DNA from: Devosia sp. SL43
GTDB taxonomy: Bacteria; Pseudomonadota; Alphaproteobacteria; Rhizobiales; Devosiaceae
NCBI RefSeq assembly: GCF_021729885.1
Contig: NZ_CP063401.1
Location: 3,278,501-3,342,500, forward strand
Length of the DNA: 64,000 bases
Reading direction: 5' to 3'
Position numbers and translations under genes: made by a program. Below, one piece after another: positions 1 to 8,578 of this stretch. Position 1 is the first letter of the stretch; each line of letters starts with the position of its first letter. Under the pieces are notes generated by a model. It saw only the letters and a program-made list of their open reading frames with translations. It ran no database searches and was not told the origin of the DNA.

Positions 1-48
1 GATGGCGACCTGGGCGAGTTTGTCGAGTTTGACGGGATCGATGGGCAT
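1..48 (-). CDS. M29-family aminopeptidase, N-terminal fragment (cut by window edge)
   Basis: Reading leftward from an ATG at 48, the complement encodes MPIDPVKLDKLAQVAI and then runs off the window. That opening resembles the N-terminus of M29 metallo-aminopeptidases (PepS/AmpS/aminopeptidase T type), which commonly start with a DPxKLxKLAxVAV-like stretch. These enzymes remove N-terminal residues from peptides in the cytoplasm. Only 16 residues are visible, so no catalytic residue can be checked. The assignment rests on this short N-terminal resemblance and is tentative. The gene is divergent from the small plus-strand gene at 208. Confidence 0.5.
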   Translation of the reverse strand, partial: MPIDPVKLDKLAQVAI

Positions 49-207
49 GGGGAGGCGCCTCTTGGTTTTGAGTCTGGGTTGGGCCGGGAGCCTAGCGCCG
101 GGACCGGGGCGGCGCTACCCGGCGAAATCGGAAAAGATGTTGACGTGGATCAAGCGGGAGGCAGGACGAGGCGTGCAGGTGTAGGGCAGCTATCGATGGA
201 GAGAAAA

Positions 208-345
208 ATGGCTGCTGGGTTGCCGCTGGTGCTTGTCGCCGTGCTGGGATTGTTCGGCGCGTTCATGGGGACGCTGGCCTACGGGCAGTGGATGACGCGG
301 GATGTGGTGTTGGTCAAATCTACGGAACGGCATCCCCGGGCGTGA
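208..345 (+). CDS. small single-pass membrane protein, unknown function
   Basis: A 45-residue product with one hydrophobic segment (about residues 3-25, PLVLVAVLGLFGAFMGTLAY) and a polar tail ending in basic residues, so probably an inner-membrane miniprotein. I chose the ATG at 208 because GGAGAG lies a few bases upstream; an in-frame ATG at 196 would add four residues and has no good ribosome site. No family is recognised. It could be a real short protein of the type seen beside aminopeptidase genes in this order, or a chance reading frame. Confidence 0.45.
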   Translation: MAAGLPLVLVAVLGLFGAFMGTLAYGQWMTRDVVLVKSTERHPRA

Positions 346-879
346 CCTAAGGGCTCTGTACTTGCGACACTCATGAAGTGATGAGCCCTCGGGTCCAGCC
401 CGGGGGCGACGGCCGATGGCTGGGTGCAATCCTGCCACGGCAACGGCCCCATACTCGCCAGCGGCTTGCATCCGCCGTCATGGCGACTGGGACCCTGATC
501 TAGAACTGCCCATTGCGGCATGCACTTTTCAGCGCTTTCGGCCAGGGCCCGCCATTACGGTCACTGTGTCTTTCCTGCATCACCCGTTGCGACGTTGCAA
601 AATACCCCGTTGGCAAGCCCGAACGGTTTGGCTACAAATCGTCTACCGCTTCAGATCCAATGAGGGAGACGTGCATGCCAGTGACATTCATCGAACTCCC
701 CATGGGCAACCACCGACTCTAGGTCGTTGCTATCCGCGGCCCACCGAGGGCAGCTCGCGGTTTTCTTCATCACAGCCTGACTGATCTGACGGGACTCCTT
801 TTTGCCTCCCGTTCCGGCTGTGCCTTCATCTCTCTGTTTTCGAGGGCCGGTTGCCGGATAACGGGACCGGGCTGCCATT
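346..879. other. 534-bp intergenic region with a possible short leader reading frame
   Basis: No convincing full gene is seen on either strand. Near 349-395 a GGGCTC/GAGCCC pair could form a weak hairpin after the small membrane gene. A 15-codon frame at 675-722 (MPVTFIELPMGNHRL) has a strong GAGGGAG ribosome site. A short inverted pair ACGGGA/TCCCGT (789-812) enclosing a T5 run follows. The region presumably holds the promoter and leader of the downstream ABC exporter. Confidence 0.5.
675..722 (+). CDS. candidate 15-residue leader peptide upstream of the ABC exporter
   Basis: ATG at 675 is preceded at about 5-6 bases by GAGGGAG, one of the better ribosome sites in this part of the window. 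The frame closes with TAG at 720-722 after 15 codons. It lies about 160 bp upstream of the ABC exporter start, with a small inverted repeat (789-812) between. The layout is what a translational-attenuation leader would look like, but no known leader family is recognised and chance is quite possible. Confidence 0.25.
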   Translation: MPVTFIELPMGNHRL

Positions 880-2688
880 ATGACTCGCAAGAAACGTGCG
901 TTTCCCGCCGACGCGTTCCGCAACGTGCTCGGCTTCACCTTCCGGCACTGGGCCAGGCAACCCTGGCGCGCGGCGTTTATCGGCCTGCTGGTGCTTGCCG
1001 CCACGCTGGCCGAAGCCTTCAGCCCGATCTTTGCCGGCCGCATGGTCGATGCGGTGGCGTCGGGCAGCGGGCAGGACGCGGCGTTCTGGGCGCCGGCGAT
1101 CACTGCCTTCGTTGTCATGACCGCGCTCTACTTGGGCTCTGTCGTGCTGCGGCAGTTCGTGTTTTTCAACCTCATCGGCTTCACACTGCGGATGATGAAC
1201 GACGTCATCGCCCATGCCTTCCATCGGGTGCAGCGCTTCTCGACCGACTGGCATGCCAACAGCTTTGCCGGCTCGACGGTTCGCAAGATCACGCGTGGGT
1301 CGGGCGCCATCGACCTGCTCAACGACGTGCTGCTAATCGCGCTGTTGCCGTCGCTGGTCATGCTCGTCGGTGCGACCGTAATCCTGGGGTTGGCCTGGCC
1401 AGTCATGGGTCTCGTCGTGGGCCTCGGCTCGATCATCTATGTCGGCATCACCACCTGGCTGTCGATGAGCTTCGTTGCGCCGGCTGGTGCCCTAGCCAAT
1501 GCCTGGGATACGCGCATGGGCGGGGCACTGGCCGATGCGGTGAGCTGCAATTCGGTGGTCAAGGCCTTCGGGGCGGAGACACGCGAGGAGGCGATCCTGT
1601 CTGGCGTCGTCGGCAAGTGGCGAAAGCGCACCAAGCGCGTGTGGCAACGCGGAACGCTCAATGGCGGTGCGCAGGGCCTGATGATGGCCCTGATGCAGGC
1701 GGCGATTCTGGGCACGGCGCTACTGCTGTGGCGGCAAGGCGTGGCCACGCCGGGTGACATCACCTTCGTGCTGACCATGTTTTTCGTCCTGCAGGGTCAC
1801 CTGCGCGACGTCGGCCAGCACATCCGCAACCTGCAGCGCTCGGTCAACGACATGGAAGAGTTGGTGGCACTCGATGCCCAGCCGTATGGCATTGCCGACC
1901 GACCGGGAGCCGAGGCCATCCAGATCGGCGCGGGCGCGATCGCCTTCGACAATGTGACGTTCCAGTATGGGTCGCATCCGACGCCGCTCTATCGTGATTT
2001 CACGGTCAAGATCGCGCCGGGCGAACGCGTCGGGCTGGTTGGGCATTCGGGATCGGGCAAGACGACCTTCGTCAAGATGATCCAGCGGCTCTACGACGTG
2101 AAGCACGGTGCCATCACTATCGACGGGCAGGACATTGCCGGGGTGAAGCAGTCAAGCCTGCGCGGCCAGATTGCCATCGTGCAGCAGGAGCCCATCCTGT
2201 TCCACCGCACACTGGCCGAGAACATCGCCTATGCCCGCCCCGGCGCCACGCGTTCCGAGATCGAGTTGGCAGCGAAACAGGCCAATGCGCATGACTTCAT
2301 CGTCGATCTGCCCAAGGGCTATGAGACGATGGTGGGCGAGCGCGGCGTGAAGCTGTCGGGTGGCGAGCGTCAGCGTGTCGCCATCGCGCGCGCGTTCCTC
2401 GCCGATTGCCCGATCCTGATCCTGGACGAGGCCACTTCGAGCCTCGACAGCGAGAGCGAAGTGCAGATCCAGGAGGCGATGGAACGGCTGATGGAAGGCC
2501 GCACCACACTGGTGATTGCGCATCGGCTGTCGACGGTACGGGCGCTGGATCGGTTGCTGGTGTTCGACAAGGGGCGGATTGTCGAAGAAGGCGATCATGG
2601 CCAGCTGATCGGGCTCAAGGGCGGGATCTACCGCCGGCTGTTCGAGCGGCAGGCGCTGGAGCTGACCAAGGGACTGAAGATCGCGTGA
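880..2688 (+). CDS. ABC exporter, fused membrane and ATPase domains (MsbA/type IV exporter-like)
   Basis: A 602-residue half-transporter that should homodimerise in the inner membrane and export a lipid, drug or peptide using ATP. The first ~330 residues form a six-helix transmembrane domain. The C-terminal nucleotide-binding domain has Walker A GHSGSGKT (about 388-395), signature LSGGERQRVA (492-501), Walker B PILILDEATSSLD (511-523) and an H-loop in VIAHRLST. Length is normal for the family. The substrate cannot be told. It stands alone between a long leader region and a strong hairpin at 2694-2721. A short peptide frame upstream hints at translation-coupled control, but this is unproven. 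Confidence 0.9.
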   Translation: MTRKKRAFPADAFRNVLGFTFRHWARQPWRAAFIGLLVLAATLAEAFSPIFAGRMVDAVASGSGQDAAFWAPAITAFVVMTALYLGSVVLRQFVFFNLIGFTLRMMNDVIAHAFHRVQRFSTDWHANSFAGSTVRKITRGSGAIDLLNDVLLIALLPSLVMLVGATVILGLAWPVMGLVVGLGSIIYVGITTWLSMSFVAPAGALANAWDTRMGGALADAVSCNSVVKAFGAETREEAILSGVVGKWRKRTKRVWQRGTLNGGAQGLMMALMQAAILGTALLLWRQGVATPGDITFVLTMFFVLQGHLRDVGQHIRNLQRSVNDMEELVALDAQPYGIADRPGAEAIQIGAGAIAFDNVTFQYGSHPTPLYRDFTVKIAPGERVGLVGHSGSGKTTFVKMIQRLYDVKHGAITIDGQDIAGVKQSSLRGQIAIVQQEPILFHRTLAENIAYARPGATRSEIELAAKQANAHDFIVDLPKGYETMVGERGVKLSGGERQRVAIARAFLADCPILILDEATSSLDSESEVQIQEAMERLMEGRTTLVIAHRLSTVRALDRLLVFDKGRIVEEGDHGQLIGLKGGIYRRLFERQALELTKGLKIA

Positions 2689-2693
2689 TACCG

Positions 2694-2721
2694 AAGCGCC
2701 GGGGTGAGAGCCCCGGCGCTT
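2694..2721. terminator. strong hairpin terminator between convergent genes
   Basis: An 11-bp perfect stem (AAGCGCCGGGG ... CCCCGGCGCTT) with a six-base loop, starting 6 bp after the ABC exporter stop. It is followed only by CTTTAT, so the U-tract is weak. It sits between two convergent genes and could stop transcripts from both sides. Confidence 0.6.
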
Positions 2722-2742
2722 TATCCAATTCCAGCCGGCAGT

Positions 2743-3945
2743 TCACCGATCGAAGAAGCCCGCATCCTCTTCCAGCAAATACTTCCTGGCTCCCTCCGGA
2801 TCGATATCGAGTCCTAGTCCCGGCGCCTCCAGCAGGTCGACCATCGAGTTCTTGACGATCTGCTTGGGCAGACCGATCACGATATCCTCCCACCAAGGGT
2901 CGGACGCGCTGGGATATTCGAAGGCGATGTAGTTGGGCGGCAGCGTGGCGCAGACATTGATCAGCGCGCCGAGTCCGAGCAGCCCGTTGGCCGTGCCGTG
3001 CGGCGCCATCATGATCGAGTGCATATAGGCGTGCTCGGTGACCCATTTGAGCTCAGCAATGCCGCCGATATCGGCCGGGTCCGGCCCGATGACCCGCACC
3101 GCCTGCGTCTCGATCAGTTCCTTGAAATTGTGCCTGAGATAAATCTGCTCGCCGGTATGGATCGGGGTCGTGGTCGAGAGCGTCAGCTCGCGATAGGCCT
3201 GCGGATTGACCCAGGGCACATAGTCGCCGGTCAGCATGTCCTCGAGCCACATCAGGTTGTGTTTTTCGACCGCATTGGCGAAGCGGATGGCATCGGGCAG
3301 GAACCATCCCGGTCCGCAGTCGAGTGCCAGCGAAACCTTGTCGCCCAGCACTTCCTTCATGGCGATGACGCAGTCCAGCATGTGGTTGAAGCCGTGCTCG
3401 GAGATCTGCCCCTGGTCCATAGCGCCATGATAGCCCGCCTTGGTCTGGCGCGGCCCATAGTGGAAGTCGTCGATCGAGTCCTTCATGTTGGAGTGGAAGC
3501 TGATGCCCTGCTTCACCATGAAGAAGTTCTGCGGCTGCTCCATCATCCACCGCACATCGTCGGCATAATCCTGCGGCCTGTCGCCGGTCCGCTTCTTGCG
3601 GATCGAGCCGTTATAGACGCGCACCTGATCGCGTACTTTGCCGCCGAGCAGCTTGTAGACCGGCACATTGGCGGCCTTGCCCGCAATGTCCCACAGCGCA
3701 TGCTCGATGGCCGAGACCGCAGCGCCATAGGGTTTGAACGATCCGCGCTGCCGGATTTTGAGCATGCAGCGCTCGACATCGGTCGGGTCCTCACCAATCA
3801 GTGCCTCGCGAAAATGCAGCACCCATGGCTTGAGGTAGGCCTTGGTGAACTCGACCTCCCCCAGGCCGTAAATCCCTTCGTCGGTGACGATGCGGACGAT
3901 GGGGTGGCGGCCTATCACCGCACAGCGCAGATCGGTAATCTTCAT
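2743..3945 (-). CDS. enolase-superfamily sugar-acid dehydratase/racemase (mandelate racemase/muconate lactonizing type)
   Basis: A 400-residue member of the mandelate racemase branch of the enolase superfamily: an alpha+beta capping domain (about 1-120) and a modified TIM barrel. Visible candidate catalytic residues are Lys145 (MVKQG), the Mg ligands Asp209 (LALDCG), Glu235 (WLEDM) and Glu266 (TGEQI), and His316 (MAPHG). Such enzymes abstract the proton alpha to a carboxylate, usually dehydrating an acid sugar to a 2-keto-3-deoxy acid. It resembles the enzyme at 4402 near the C-terminus (a WW(E/D)DIV.GLPK..VKN block). Last gene of a minus-strand operon after gntR, the other dehydratase and NIPSNAP. 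The substrate cannot be assigned. Confidence 0.85.
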   Translation of the reverse strand: MKITDLRCAVIGRHPIVRIVTDEGIYGLGEVEFTKAYLKPWVLHFREALIGEDPTDVERCMLKIRQRGSFKPYGAAVSAIEHALWDIAGKAANVPVYKLLGGKVRDQVRVYNGSIRKKRTGDRPQDYADDVRWMMEQPQNFFMVKQGISFHSNMKDSIDDFHYGPRQTKAGYHGAMDQGQISEHGFNHMLDCVIAMKEVLGDKVSLALDCGPGWFLPDAIRFANAVEKHNLMWLEDMLTGDYVPWVNPQAYRELTLSTTTPIHTGEQIYLRHNFKELIETQAVRVIGPDPADIGGIAELKWVTEHAYMHSIMMAPHGTANGLLGLGALINVCATLPPNYIAFEYPSASDPWWEDIVIGLPKQIVKNSMVDLLEAPGLGLDIDPEGARKYLLEEDAGFFDR

Positions 3946-3955
3946 GGTCTGTCCC

Positions 3956-4282
3956 CTATTTCACCGACGAGAAGGCGGTGGGCGCCAGGAACTGGCTGCT
4001 GACATTGGCGATGATCTGGCCGTCCCGTTCGGAGTCGTCGCGCGCCTTGTGCCAGGCCGGATCGGCAATAAAGGCCCCCCATTTCGCCTCACGCTCGGCG
4101 AGCGATTCCCAGGCGATGAAATAGGTGAGGCGATTGCTGTTTTCGCCGACCACGGTGGTGAAGAATCCGGCCTGGCGGATGCCATGCCTGTCCCAGATGC
4201 CCAGCGTGTGATCGTTGAAGCGCTTGAGCAGCGCCGGCAGCCGGCCGGGCAGGCAGTCGTAGATGCGTAGTTCATAGATCAT
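3956..4282 (-). CDS. NIPSNAP-family protein
   Basis: A 108-residue protein beginning MIYELRIYDCLPGRLPALLKR, the typical opening of NIPSNAP (dimeric alpha-beta barrel) proteins, with the Trp-rich WESLAEREAKW region. The ATG at 4282 is preferred because GAGG lies six bases upstream; an in-frame ATG at 4288 would abut it. NIPSNAP proteins often sit in catabolic operons and may act as small isomerases or monooxygenase-like folds, but their chemistry is generally unproven. It lies 10 bp upstream of the enolase-superfamily gene and in the same direction, so it is likely co-translated with the sugar-acid dehydratases. Confidence 0.85.
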   Translation of the reverse strand: MIYELRIYDCLPGRLPALLKRFNDHTLGIWDRHGIRQAGFFTTVVGENSNRLTYFIAWESLAEREAKWGAFIADPAWHKARDDSERDGQIIANVSSQFLAPTAFSSVK

Positions 4283-4330
4283 GGTCATCCTCAATTCTCG
4301 GCTGTTACAGACCCTGCGCAAGCGGACCCA

Positions 4331-4376
4331 CCCACCCTCACTCCCTCCCCCTTTGTGGGCAGGGAGTGAGGGTGGG
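4331..4376. repeat. extragenic palindrome, family A (C-run/G-run hairpin)
   Basis: A perfect 16-bp stem (CCCACCCTCACTCCCT with its complement) and a 14-base loop containing the CCCCTTTGTGGG core. The same core appears in the repeats at 8416, 20849 and 31126. It lies between the NIPSNAP gene and the preceding dehydratase in the minus-strand operon, where it could act as an mRNA-processing or attenuation hairpin. Confidence 0.75.
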
Positions 4377-4401
4377 GACGTCTAGGCGTAGTTGAATGTC
4401 A

Positions 4402-5766
4402 CTAGCTCCACGTCCGATCCCAGGAATATTCGTTGTCCCAGTGGTCGGTCGGCTGCCAGAAGCCGGTGACGCCGGGCTGCAGGTGCTGGCTGATCACCTC
4501 GTCGACCACATCGTCGATGCCCAGCCCAGGCTTGTCGGGCACCTCGATGAAGCCATTCTTGACCAATGGCTTGGGCAGGCCAGTGACGATGTCGTCCCAC
4601 CAGTCGACCTCGACCGAGTGATATTCGAGTGCCATGAAATTCTCGGTGGCGATGGCCACATGCGCCGCCGCCATCGCCGCGATCGGGCTTTCCGCCATGT
4701 GAATGGCCATGGCAACGCCATGCTCCTGGGCGAGGTCGCCGATCTTCTTGGTTTCGAGAATCCCGCCCGAGGTCAGCAGGTCAGGATGGATCACCGAAAT
4801 CCCACCGCTCTTGAGCAGTGGCTCAAATCCTTCGCGCAGATAGATGTCCTCGCCCGTGCAGATCGGCACGGTCGTCGCATCCTGCAACTGCCGATACTGC
4901 TCGGTATATTGCCAGGGGATCACGTCCTCGAGCCAGGCCGGAACATACTTCTCGATCCGCCGCGCCAGGCGAATGCCGTTCTGCAGCGAGATATGGCCGA
5001 CATGGTCGATAGCCAGCGGCACCTCGTAGCCGATCACCTCGCGGACCTCGGCGATATACTGCTCCAGCAGGTCGATACCCTTGTCGGTGAAGTGCAGCCC
5101 GCTGAACGGATGCCGGACATTGTGCGTGTCATAAACCGCGTTGCGGGTGCGCCGGTCTTCCATCGATTTCACCGGCCCTCGCCCAGGATGGATGCGATAG
5201 CCTTCGAGCGAGCCCGCCGGCGCCACCACCGCGCCTGGCACGTCGGCGATCTGCATCAGGCCCAGGTCCATCTTGAGGAAGGTGAAGCCCATATCCATGC
5301 GCTCCTTGAGGCGCAGGCCCGTCGCAGTGCCGCTAGGCTTGTCGGCGTCGGTATCGCAATAGCAGCGCACCTTGTCGCGGAACTTGCCGCCCAGCATCTG
5401 GTAAACCGGTACGCCATAGGCCTTGCCTGCCAGGTCCCACAGCGCGATCTCGATCGCCGATACGCCGCCACCCTGCCGCCCATGCCCGCCAAACTGCTTG
5501 ATGCGCCGGAACAGCCGGTCGATATCGAGCGGGTTCTCGCCCAGCAGTCGGCTCTTGAGCATCAGCGCATAGGTGGCGCTGGCGCCGTCGCGCACCTCGC
5601 CCAAGCCGACAATGCCCTGATTGGTGTAAATCTTCAGCAGCGCCGAGGTGAACGGGGCGCCGACAATCTCGGCCACCCGCAGGTCGGTAATGCGCAATTC
5701 GCTCGGCGCTGAAGACCGGCGGACGTTGCTCTCGATATGCTCTCCGGCACTCAATGCGTTCGTCAT
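4402..5766 (-). CDS. enolase-superfamily sugar-acid dehydratase/cycloisomerase-like enzyme
   Basis: A 454-residue member of the mandelate racemase/muconate lactonizing group. Candidate catalytic residues: Lys165 (FLKMD), Mg ligands Asp254 (LAIDH), Glu280 (WLEDV) and Glu306 (TGEDI), and His356 (MAIHMAES). It is longer than the sister enzyme at 2743, with an insertion around residues 170-230. The start is the ATG at 5766, which has GAGGAGGGG upstream. A longer frame exists only because the palindromic repeat at 5819-5897 happens to be open (it reads GVPASAGMT). It follows the GntR gene in the same direction and probably acts on a sugar acid brought in by the divergent ABC transporter. Confidence 0.85.
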   Translation of the reverse strand: MTNALSAGEHIESNVRRSSAPSELRITDLRVAEIVGAPFTSALLKIYTNQGIVGLGEVRDGASATYALMLKSRLLGENPLDIDRLFRRIKQFGGHGRQGGGVSAIEIALWDLAGKAYGVPVYQMLGGKFRDKVRCYCDTDADKPSGTATGLRLKERMDMGFTFLKMDLGLMQIADVPGAVVAPAGSLEGYRIHPGRGPVKSMEDRRTRNAVYDTHNVRHPFSGLHFTDKGIDLLEQYIAEVREVIGYEVPLAIDHVGHISLQNGIRLARRIEKYVPAWLEDVIPWQYTEQYRQLQDATTVPICTGEDIYLREGFEPLLKSGGISVIHPDLLTSGGILETKKIGDLAQEHGVAMAIHMAESPIAAMAAAHVAIATENFMALEYHSVEVDWWDDIVTGLPKPLVKNGFIEVPDKPGLGIDDVVDEVISQHLQPGVTGFWQPTDHWDNEYSWDRTWS

Positions 5767-5818
5767 GAAAAATCCCCTCCTCAAATGCCGAGCGCCACCC
5801 CTCTCAACCACCCGCAGC

Positions 5819-5897
5819 GTCATTCCCGCGGAAGCGGGAACCCCTGTTTTCTTTGTTGGTCTGGTCAACAGAGGTTCCCGCTTTCGCGGGAATGACT
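5819..5897. repeat. extragenic palindrome, family B
   Basis: Two ~30-bp inverted arms (5819-5849 and 5868-5897) built on GTCATTCCCGCGGAAGCGGGA and its near-complement, separated by an 18-base spacer. Related copies lie at 19210, 22206 and 23738. It sits between gntR and the first dehydratase gene of its operon. Confidence 0.8.
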
Positions 5898-5916
5898 CGG
5901 TGCAAAAGTTCAGTTC

Positions 5917-6621
5917 CTACCCAGCACTCCTCCGCGCGGCATTCCGGCGCGCCACCCCCATCTGCTCAATGATGTGACGGCCCGAGCCCTCGACATGTCG
6001 CGCCACCACGGCCGCAGCGCCGTCCGCATTCTGGGCGCGGATGCAGGCGATGAGCTCGCGATGTTCGCTCAGCACCGCCATGCGACGGCTCAGCGAAGTG
6101 GGAAAACGCCGACTGATGGCGCGCAGGATTTCGCGATGCTTCCACCACAGGTCGGCCGCGTGGCGGTTATAGTGGCGGTCATAGATCAGCTGGTGAAACC
6201 TGGTATCGAGTTCGCCATGCTGTTTGGGATCGGCAAAATTCAGTGCCTCGATCGCGGCCTGCGCCACCTCGAGATCGGCAATATCGGCGTCGGTGACGAT
6301 CGAGACAAACCACCGCGTCAACGCCGGTTCGATCAAGACCTCGATCTCGATGATGTCGCGGACGAAGGCCTCGTCGATGGCAACGACGCGGGCCCCGCGA
6401 TTGGCTTCCATCATCACAAAGCCTTCGCCCCGCAACTGCTGCAGCGCCTCGCGCACCGGATTGGTCGAAGTCCCGTAAGCCGTCGCCAGTTCCCCGACTT
6501 TGAGCCGTGCATTGGGCTCGAGCCTGCCGGAGATGATGTCTTCGCGGATCAATTCATAGATCGTGCCCGGCTGGTCGTTGGCCGTTTCTGCCGGACTGAT
6601 GCTGACCCTAGTCTCGCTCAT
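5917..6621 (-). CDS. GntR-family regulator with FCD ligand-binding domain
   Basis: 234 residues. A winged helix-turn-helix occupies about residues 18-85 (TIYELIREDIISGRLEPN, then TSTNPVREALQQLRGEGFV), the standard GntR head. The C-terminal ~130 residues are the helical FCD domain with metal-type His residues (FHQLIYDRHYNRH, LSEHRELI, ARHVEG). FCD regulators usually sense small organic or sugar acids. It is the first gene of the minus operon with two enolase-superfamily enzymes and is divergent from the ABC transporter operon at 6901, so both operons are its probable targets. Candidate palindromes are in the intergenic region. Confidence 0.93.
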   Translation of the reverse strand: MSETRVSISPAETANDQPGTIYELIREDIISGRLEPNARLKVGELATAYGTSTNPVREALQQLRGEGFVMMEANRGARVVAIDEAFVRDIIEIEVLIEPALTRWFVSIVTDADIADLEVAQAAIEALNFADPKQHGELDTRFHQLIYDRHYNRHAADLWWKHREILRAISRRFPTSLSRRMAVLSEHRELIACIRAQNADGAAAVVARHVEGSGRHIIEQMGVARRNAARRSAG

Positions 6622-6675
6622 TATGCCTGTTTATGCGCGTTTTTTGGGCAAGCCAAGTCGATTTGCACGCAATAA

Positions 6676-6690
6676 TACAAAAATAATGTA
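6676..6690. promoter_or_regulatory. candidate GntR operator (TACA-N7-TGTA)
   Basis: A 15-bp A+T-rich dyad, TACA AAAATAA TGTA, in the divergent region between gntR (start 6621) and the binding-protein gene (start 6901). FCD-type GntR proteins bind short interrupted palindromes, so this is a fair candidate; no direct proof. Confidence 0.4.
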
Positions 6691-6703
6691 CGATCTTGAG
6701 CAG

Positions 6704-6716
6704 CTTGACACACAAG
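6704..6716. promoter_or_regulatory. candidate operator/promoter dyad (CTTG-N5-CAAG) overlapping a TTGACA
   Basis: A 13-bp dyad CTTG ACACA CAAG that overlaps a consensus-like -35 hexamer TTGACA (6705-6710) facing the transporter operon. No good -10 is evident 16-18 bp downstream, so the promoter reading is weak. The overlap would suit repression. Confidence 0.35.
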
Positions 6717-6733
6717 TTTCAGTCTGCAACGTT

Positions 6734-6745
6734 CTTGTATGGGAG
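6734..6745. promoter_or_regulatory. candidate shared operator half-site (CTTGTATGGGAG)
   Basis: This 12-mer matches, at 11 of 12 positions, the reverse complement of 19315-19326 in the divergent promoter between KDG kinase and the mannitol-dehydrogenase-family gene. The common core CTTGTATGG may be a regulator box shared by transport and catabolism. Confidence 0.35.
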
Positions 6746-6900
6746 ACATGGGCGTTAGACCCGGCCCCACCGCAAGGTGCGATCCGCCGAAACAGGCCAT
6801 CGTCATTAGCCTTGCCACTAGGAGGCGCAGCGCCAGCTGCGAGGGAGGCCCGGTTGGACCGAGGGGGTCGAACGGCTTTCCAATGTGAGGAGGACTATCG

Positions 6901-8400
6901 ATGACGAATTCGCATGACCGCGCGAAGCGGTCAGGCTCGCCTGCTCGTGGGCAGGTCGTTGCCCGCATGATCGCGACGGCGACTGCCGCGTCCCTGATGT
7001 CGACCACTGTCTATGCCCAGGCTGTCGATCTCAGCCAATGGTCGCCGGAATACATCCGCTCCATCGCCGGCACCGCGACCTACGATACTGCCGCCGATTG
7101 CGGCGCCGTCGTTCCCAACGACTATGCCGGCAAGGTGTCCTATTGGTACACCGGCCCGTTCGAAGCCGATCCGCAGATCGCGCATGATCAGGACAAGGCG
7201 TTCTGGGAAGCCTTCAAGGCTGCCTATCCCAATATCGAGACCGACGTACAGTCGATCACCTATAACGAGCTGCTGGACAAATTCCGCACCGCGCTGCTGG
7301 GCAATGCCGCCCCCATGGTGGTGCGCCTGCAAATTCTGGGCGGCGTGGAATTTGCCGCCAAGGGCTATCTCAATCCGCTTGCTCCGGAAGATGTCGGCTA
7401 TGCCAGCGCCGATTTCTGGCCAGGCGCCCTGAAATCGGTGACTTGGGACGGCACCGGCTACGGCATCCCGACCAATAACGAAACCATGGCCTTCATCTGG
7501 AATGCCAAGATATTTGCCGATGCCGGCCTCGATCCGGAAAGGCCACCGGCAACCTGGGACGACGTGGTCGCGTATTCGGCGCAGATCCACGAAAAGCTCG
7601 GCATTGCCGGCTATGGCCTGGTCGCCAAGCAGAATGCCGGCAACACACCCTTCCGCTTCATGCCCACCCTCTGGGCCTATGGCGGCGGCGCGCTCGACGA
7701 AACCGCGGCAGAGCCGACCTATGACACGATCGAGCTCAACAACGAGGGTAGTATCGCGGCCCTCCAGGCCGCCTATGACATGTATGTCCGCGACCAGTCG
7801 GTCCCAACCTCGGCGCTGACCAATACCCAGGCCGAGAACCAGGGTCCGTTCATCGCCGGCCAGCTCGCCATGATGATCGCCCACCCGGCCGAATACGCCA
7901 AGATGGTCGATCTCGCCTCCAAGGCGACCGGCGCCGACAAGGAAGTCGCCGACGCCGTGGTCGAGAACATGCGCTATGGCCTGATCCCCGAAGGTCCGGC
8001 CCGTCGTGCCGTGGTGTTCGGCGGCTCAAATATCCACGTGGTGAAGCCGGAATATGTCGATGGCGGCGCCATCGACGAGCAGGCGGTCAAGGCGCTGATC
8101 TGCATGTGGACGAGCCCCGAATGGTCGACCAAGCTCGCCTGGGTCGGCTCCAATCCGGGCCACCTCGGCGGCTTCAAGACCGAATGGATGAAGGAACGCC
8201 TGGACACCATCAAGTTCCTCGACGTCACCACGTCCATGCTGCCCAACGGCATCCCGTTCCCGGTGCTGCCCGAGGCTCCCGAGATCATGAACATCATCGT
8301 GCCCGACATGCTGCAAAACGCATTGACCGGTACCATGACGGTGGAGGAAGCGGCGAACGACGCCGCCGCCAAGGTCGAGGAATTGCGCAGCGGGATGTAG
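6901..8400 (+). CDS. ABC transporter substrate-binding protein (CUT1, family 1 solute-binding)
   Basis: A 499-residue periplasmic binding protein. The first ~40 residues are an export signal with a long basic n-region and a hydrophobic stretch (IATATAASLMSTTVYAQ), with likely cleavage after VYA. The mature part has the sugar-binding profile of family 1 proteins (NNETMAFIWNAKIFADAGLDP, PPATWDDVVAY). At ~500 residues it is longer than the usual ~420. The start is supported by GGAGG just upstream. It is followed by a palindromic repeat and two permeases and an ATPase. Probable ligand: a sugar acid or derived carbohydrate, judged from the neighbouring dehydratases. Confidence 0.9.
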   Translation: MTNSHDRAKRSGSPARGQVVARMIATATAASLMSTTVYAQAVDLSQWSPEYIRSIAGTATYDTAADCGAVVPNDYAGKVSYWYTGPFEADPQIAHDQDKAFWEAFKAAYPNIETDVQSITYNELLDKFRTALLGNAAPMVVRLQILGGVEFAAKGYLNPLAPEDVGYASADFWPGALKSVTWDGTGYGIPTNNETMAFIWNAKIFADAGLDPERPPATWDDVVAYSAQIHEKLGIAGYGLVAKQNAGNTPFRFMPTLWAYGGGALDETAAEPTYDTIELNNEGSIAALQAAYDMYVRDQSVPTSALTNTQAENQGPFIAGQLAMMIAHPAEYAKMVDLASKATGADKEVADAVVENMRYGLIPEGPARRAVVFGGSNIHVVKPEYVDGGAIDEQAVKALICMWTSPEWSTKLAWVGSNPGHLGGFKTEWMKERLDTIKFLDVTTSMLPNGIPFPVLPEAPEIMNIIVPDMLQNALTGTMTVEEAANDAAAKVEELRSGM

Positions 8401-8415
8401 TCTCCGACTGGATCT

Positions 8416-8524
8416 GCCTCCCTCCCCCTTGTGGGGAGGGTAGCGCAGCTGGGGTGGGGGAGTGCGAGCCTCGATATCCGGGCTCTCTCCCCCACCCTGA
8501 CCCTCTCCGCAAGGGGGAGGGAAG
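8416..8524. repeat. extragenic palindrome, family A, after the binding-protein gene
   Basis: Inverted arms with the CCCTCCCCCTTGTGGGGAGGG core (left 8416-8461, right 8487-8523) between the binding-protein gene and the first permease. Such a fold would protect the 3' end of the upstream mRNA and give more binding protein than permease. Confidence 0.75.
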
Positions 8525-8578
8525 TCGACTGAGAACTTAGTCGGCAACGCCCGAACCACCCGAACGGGGACGATCAGC

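Noticed and set aside
5767..5868. N-terminal extension of the dehydratase gene to 5868
   Set aside because: The extra residues are a translation of the family B palindrome; the ATG at 5766 has a strong ribosome site and gives a normal length.
6705..6733. Sigma-70 promoter with TTGACA for the first transporter operon
   Set aside because: The -35 is good but no acceptable -10 lies at 16-18 bp, so it is reported only as part of a candidate operator.
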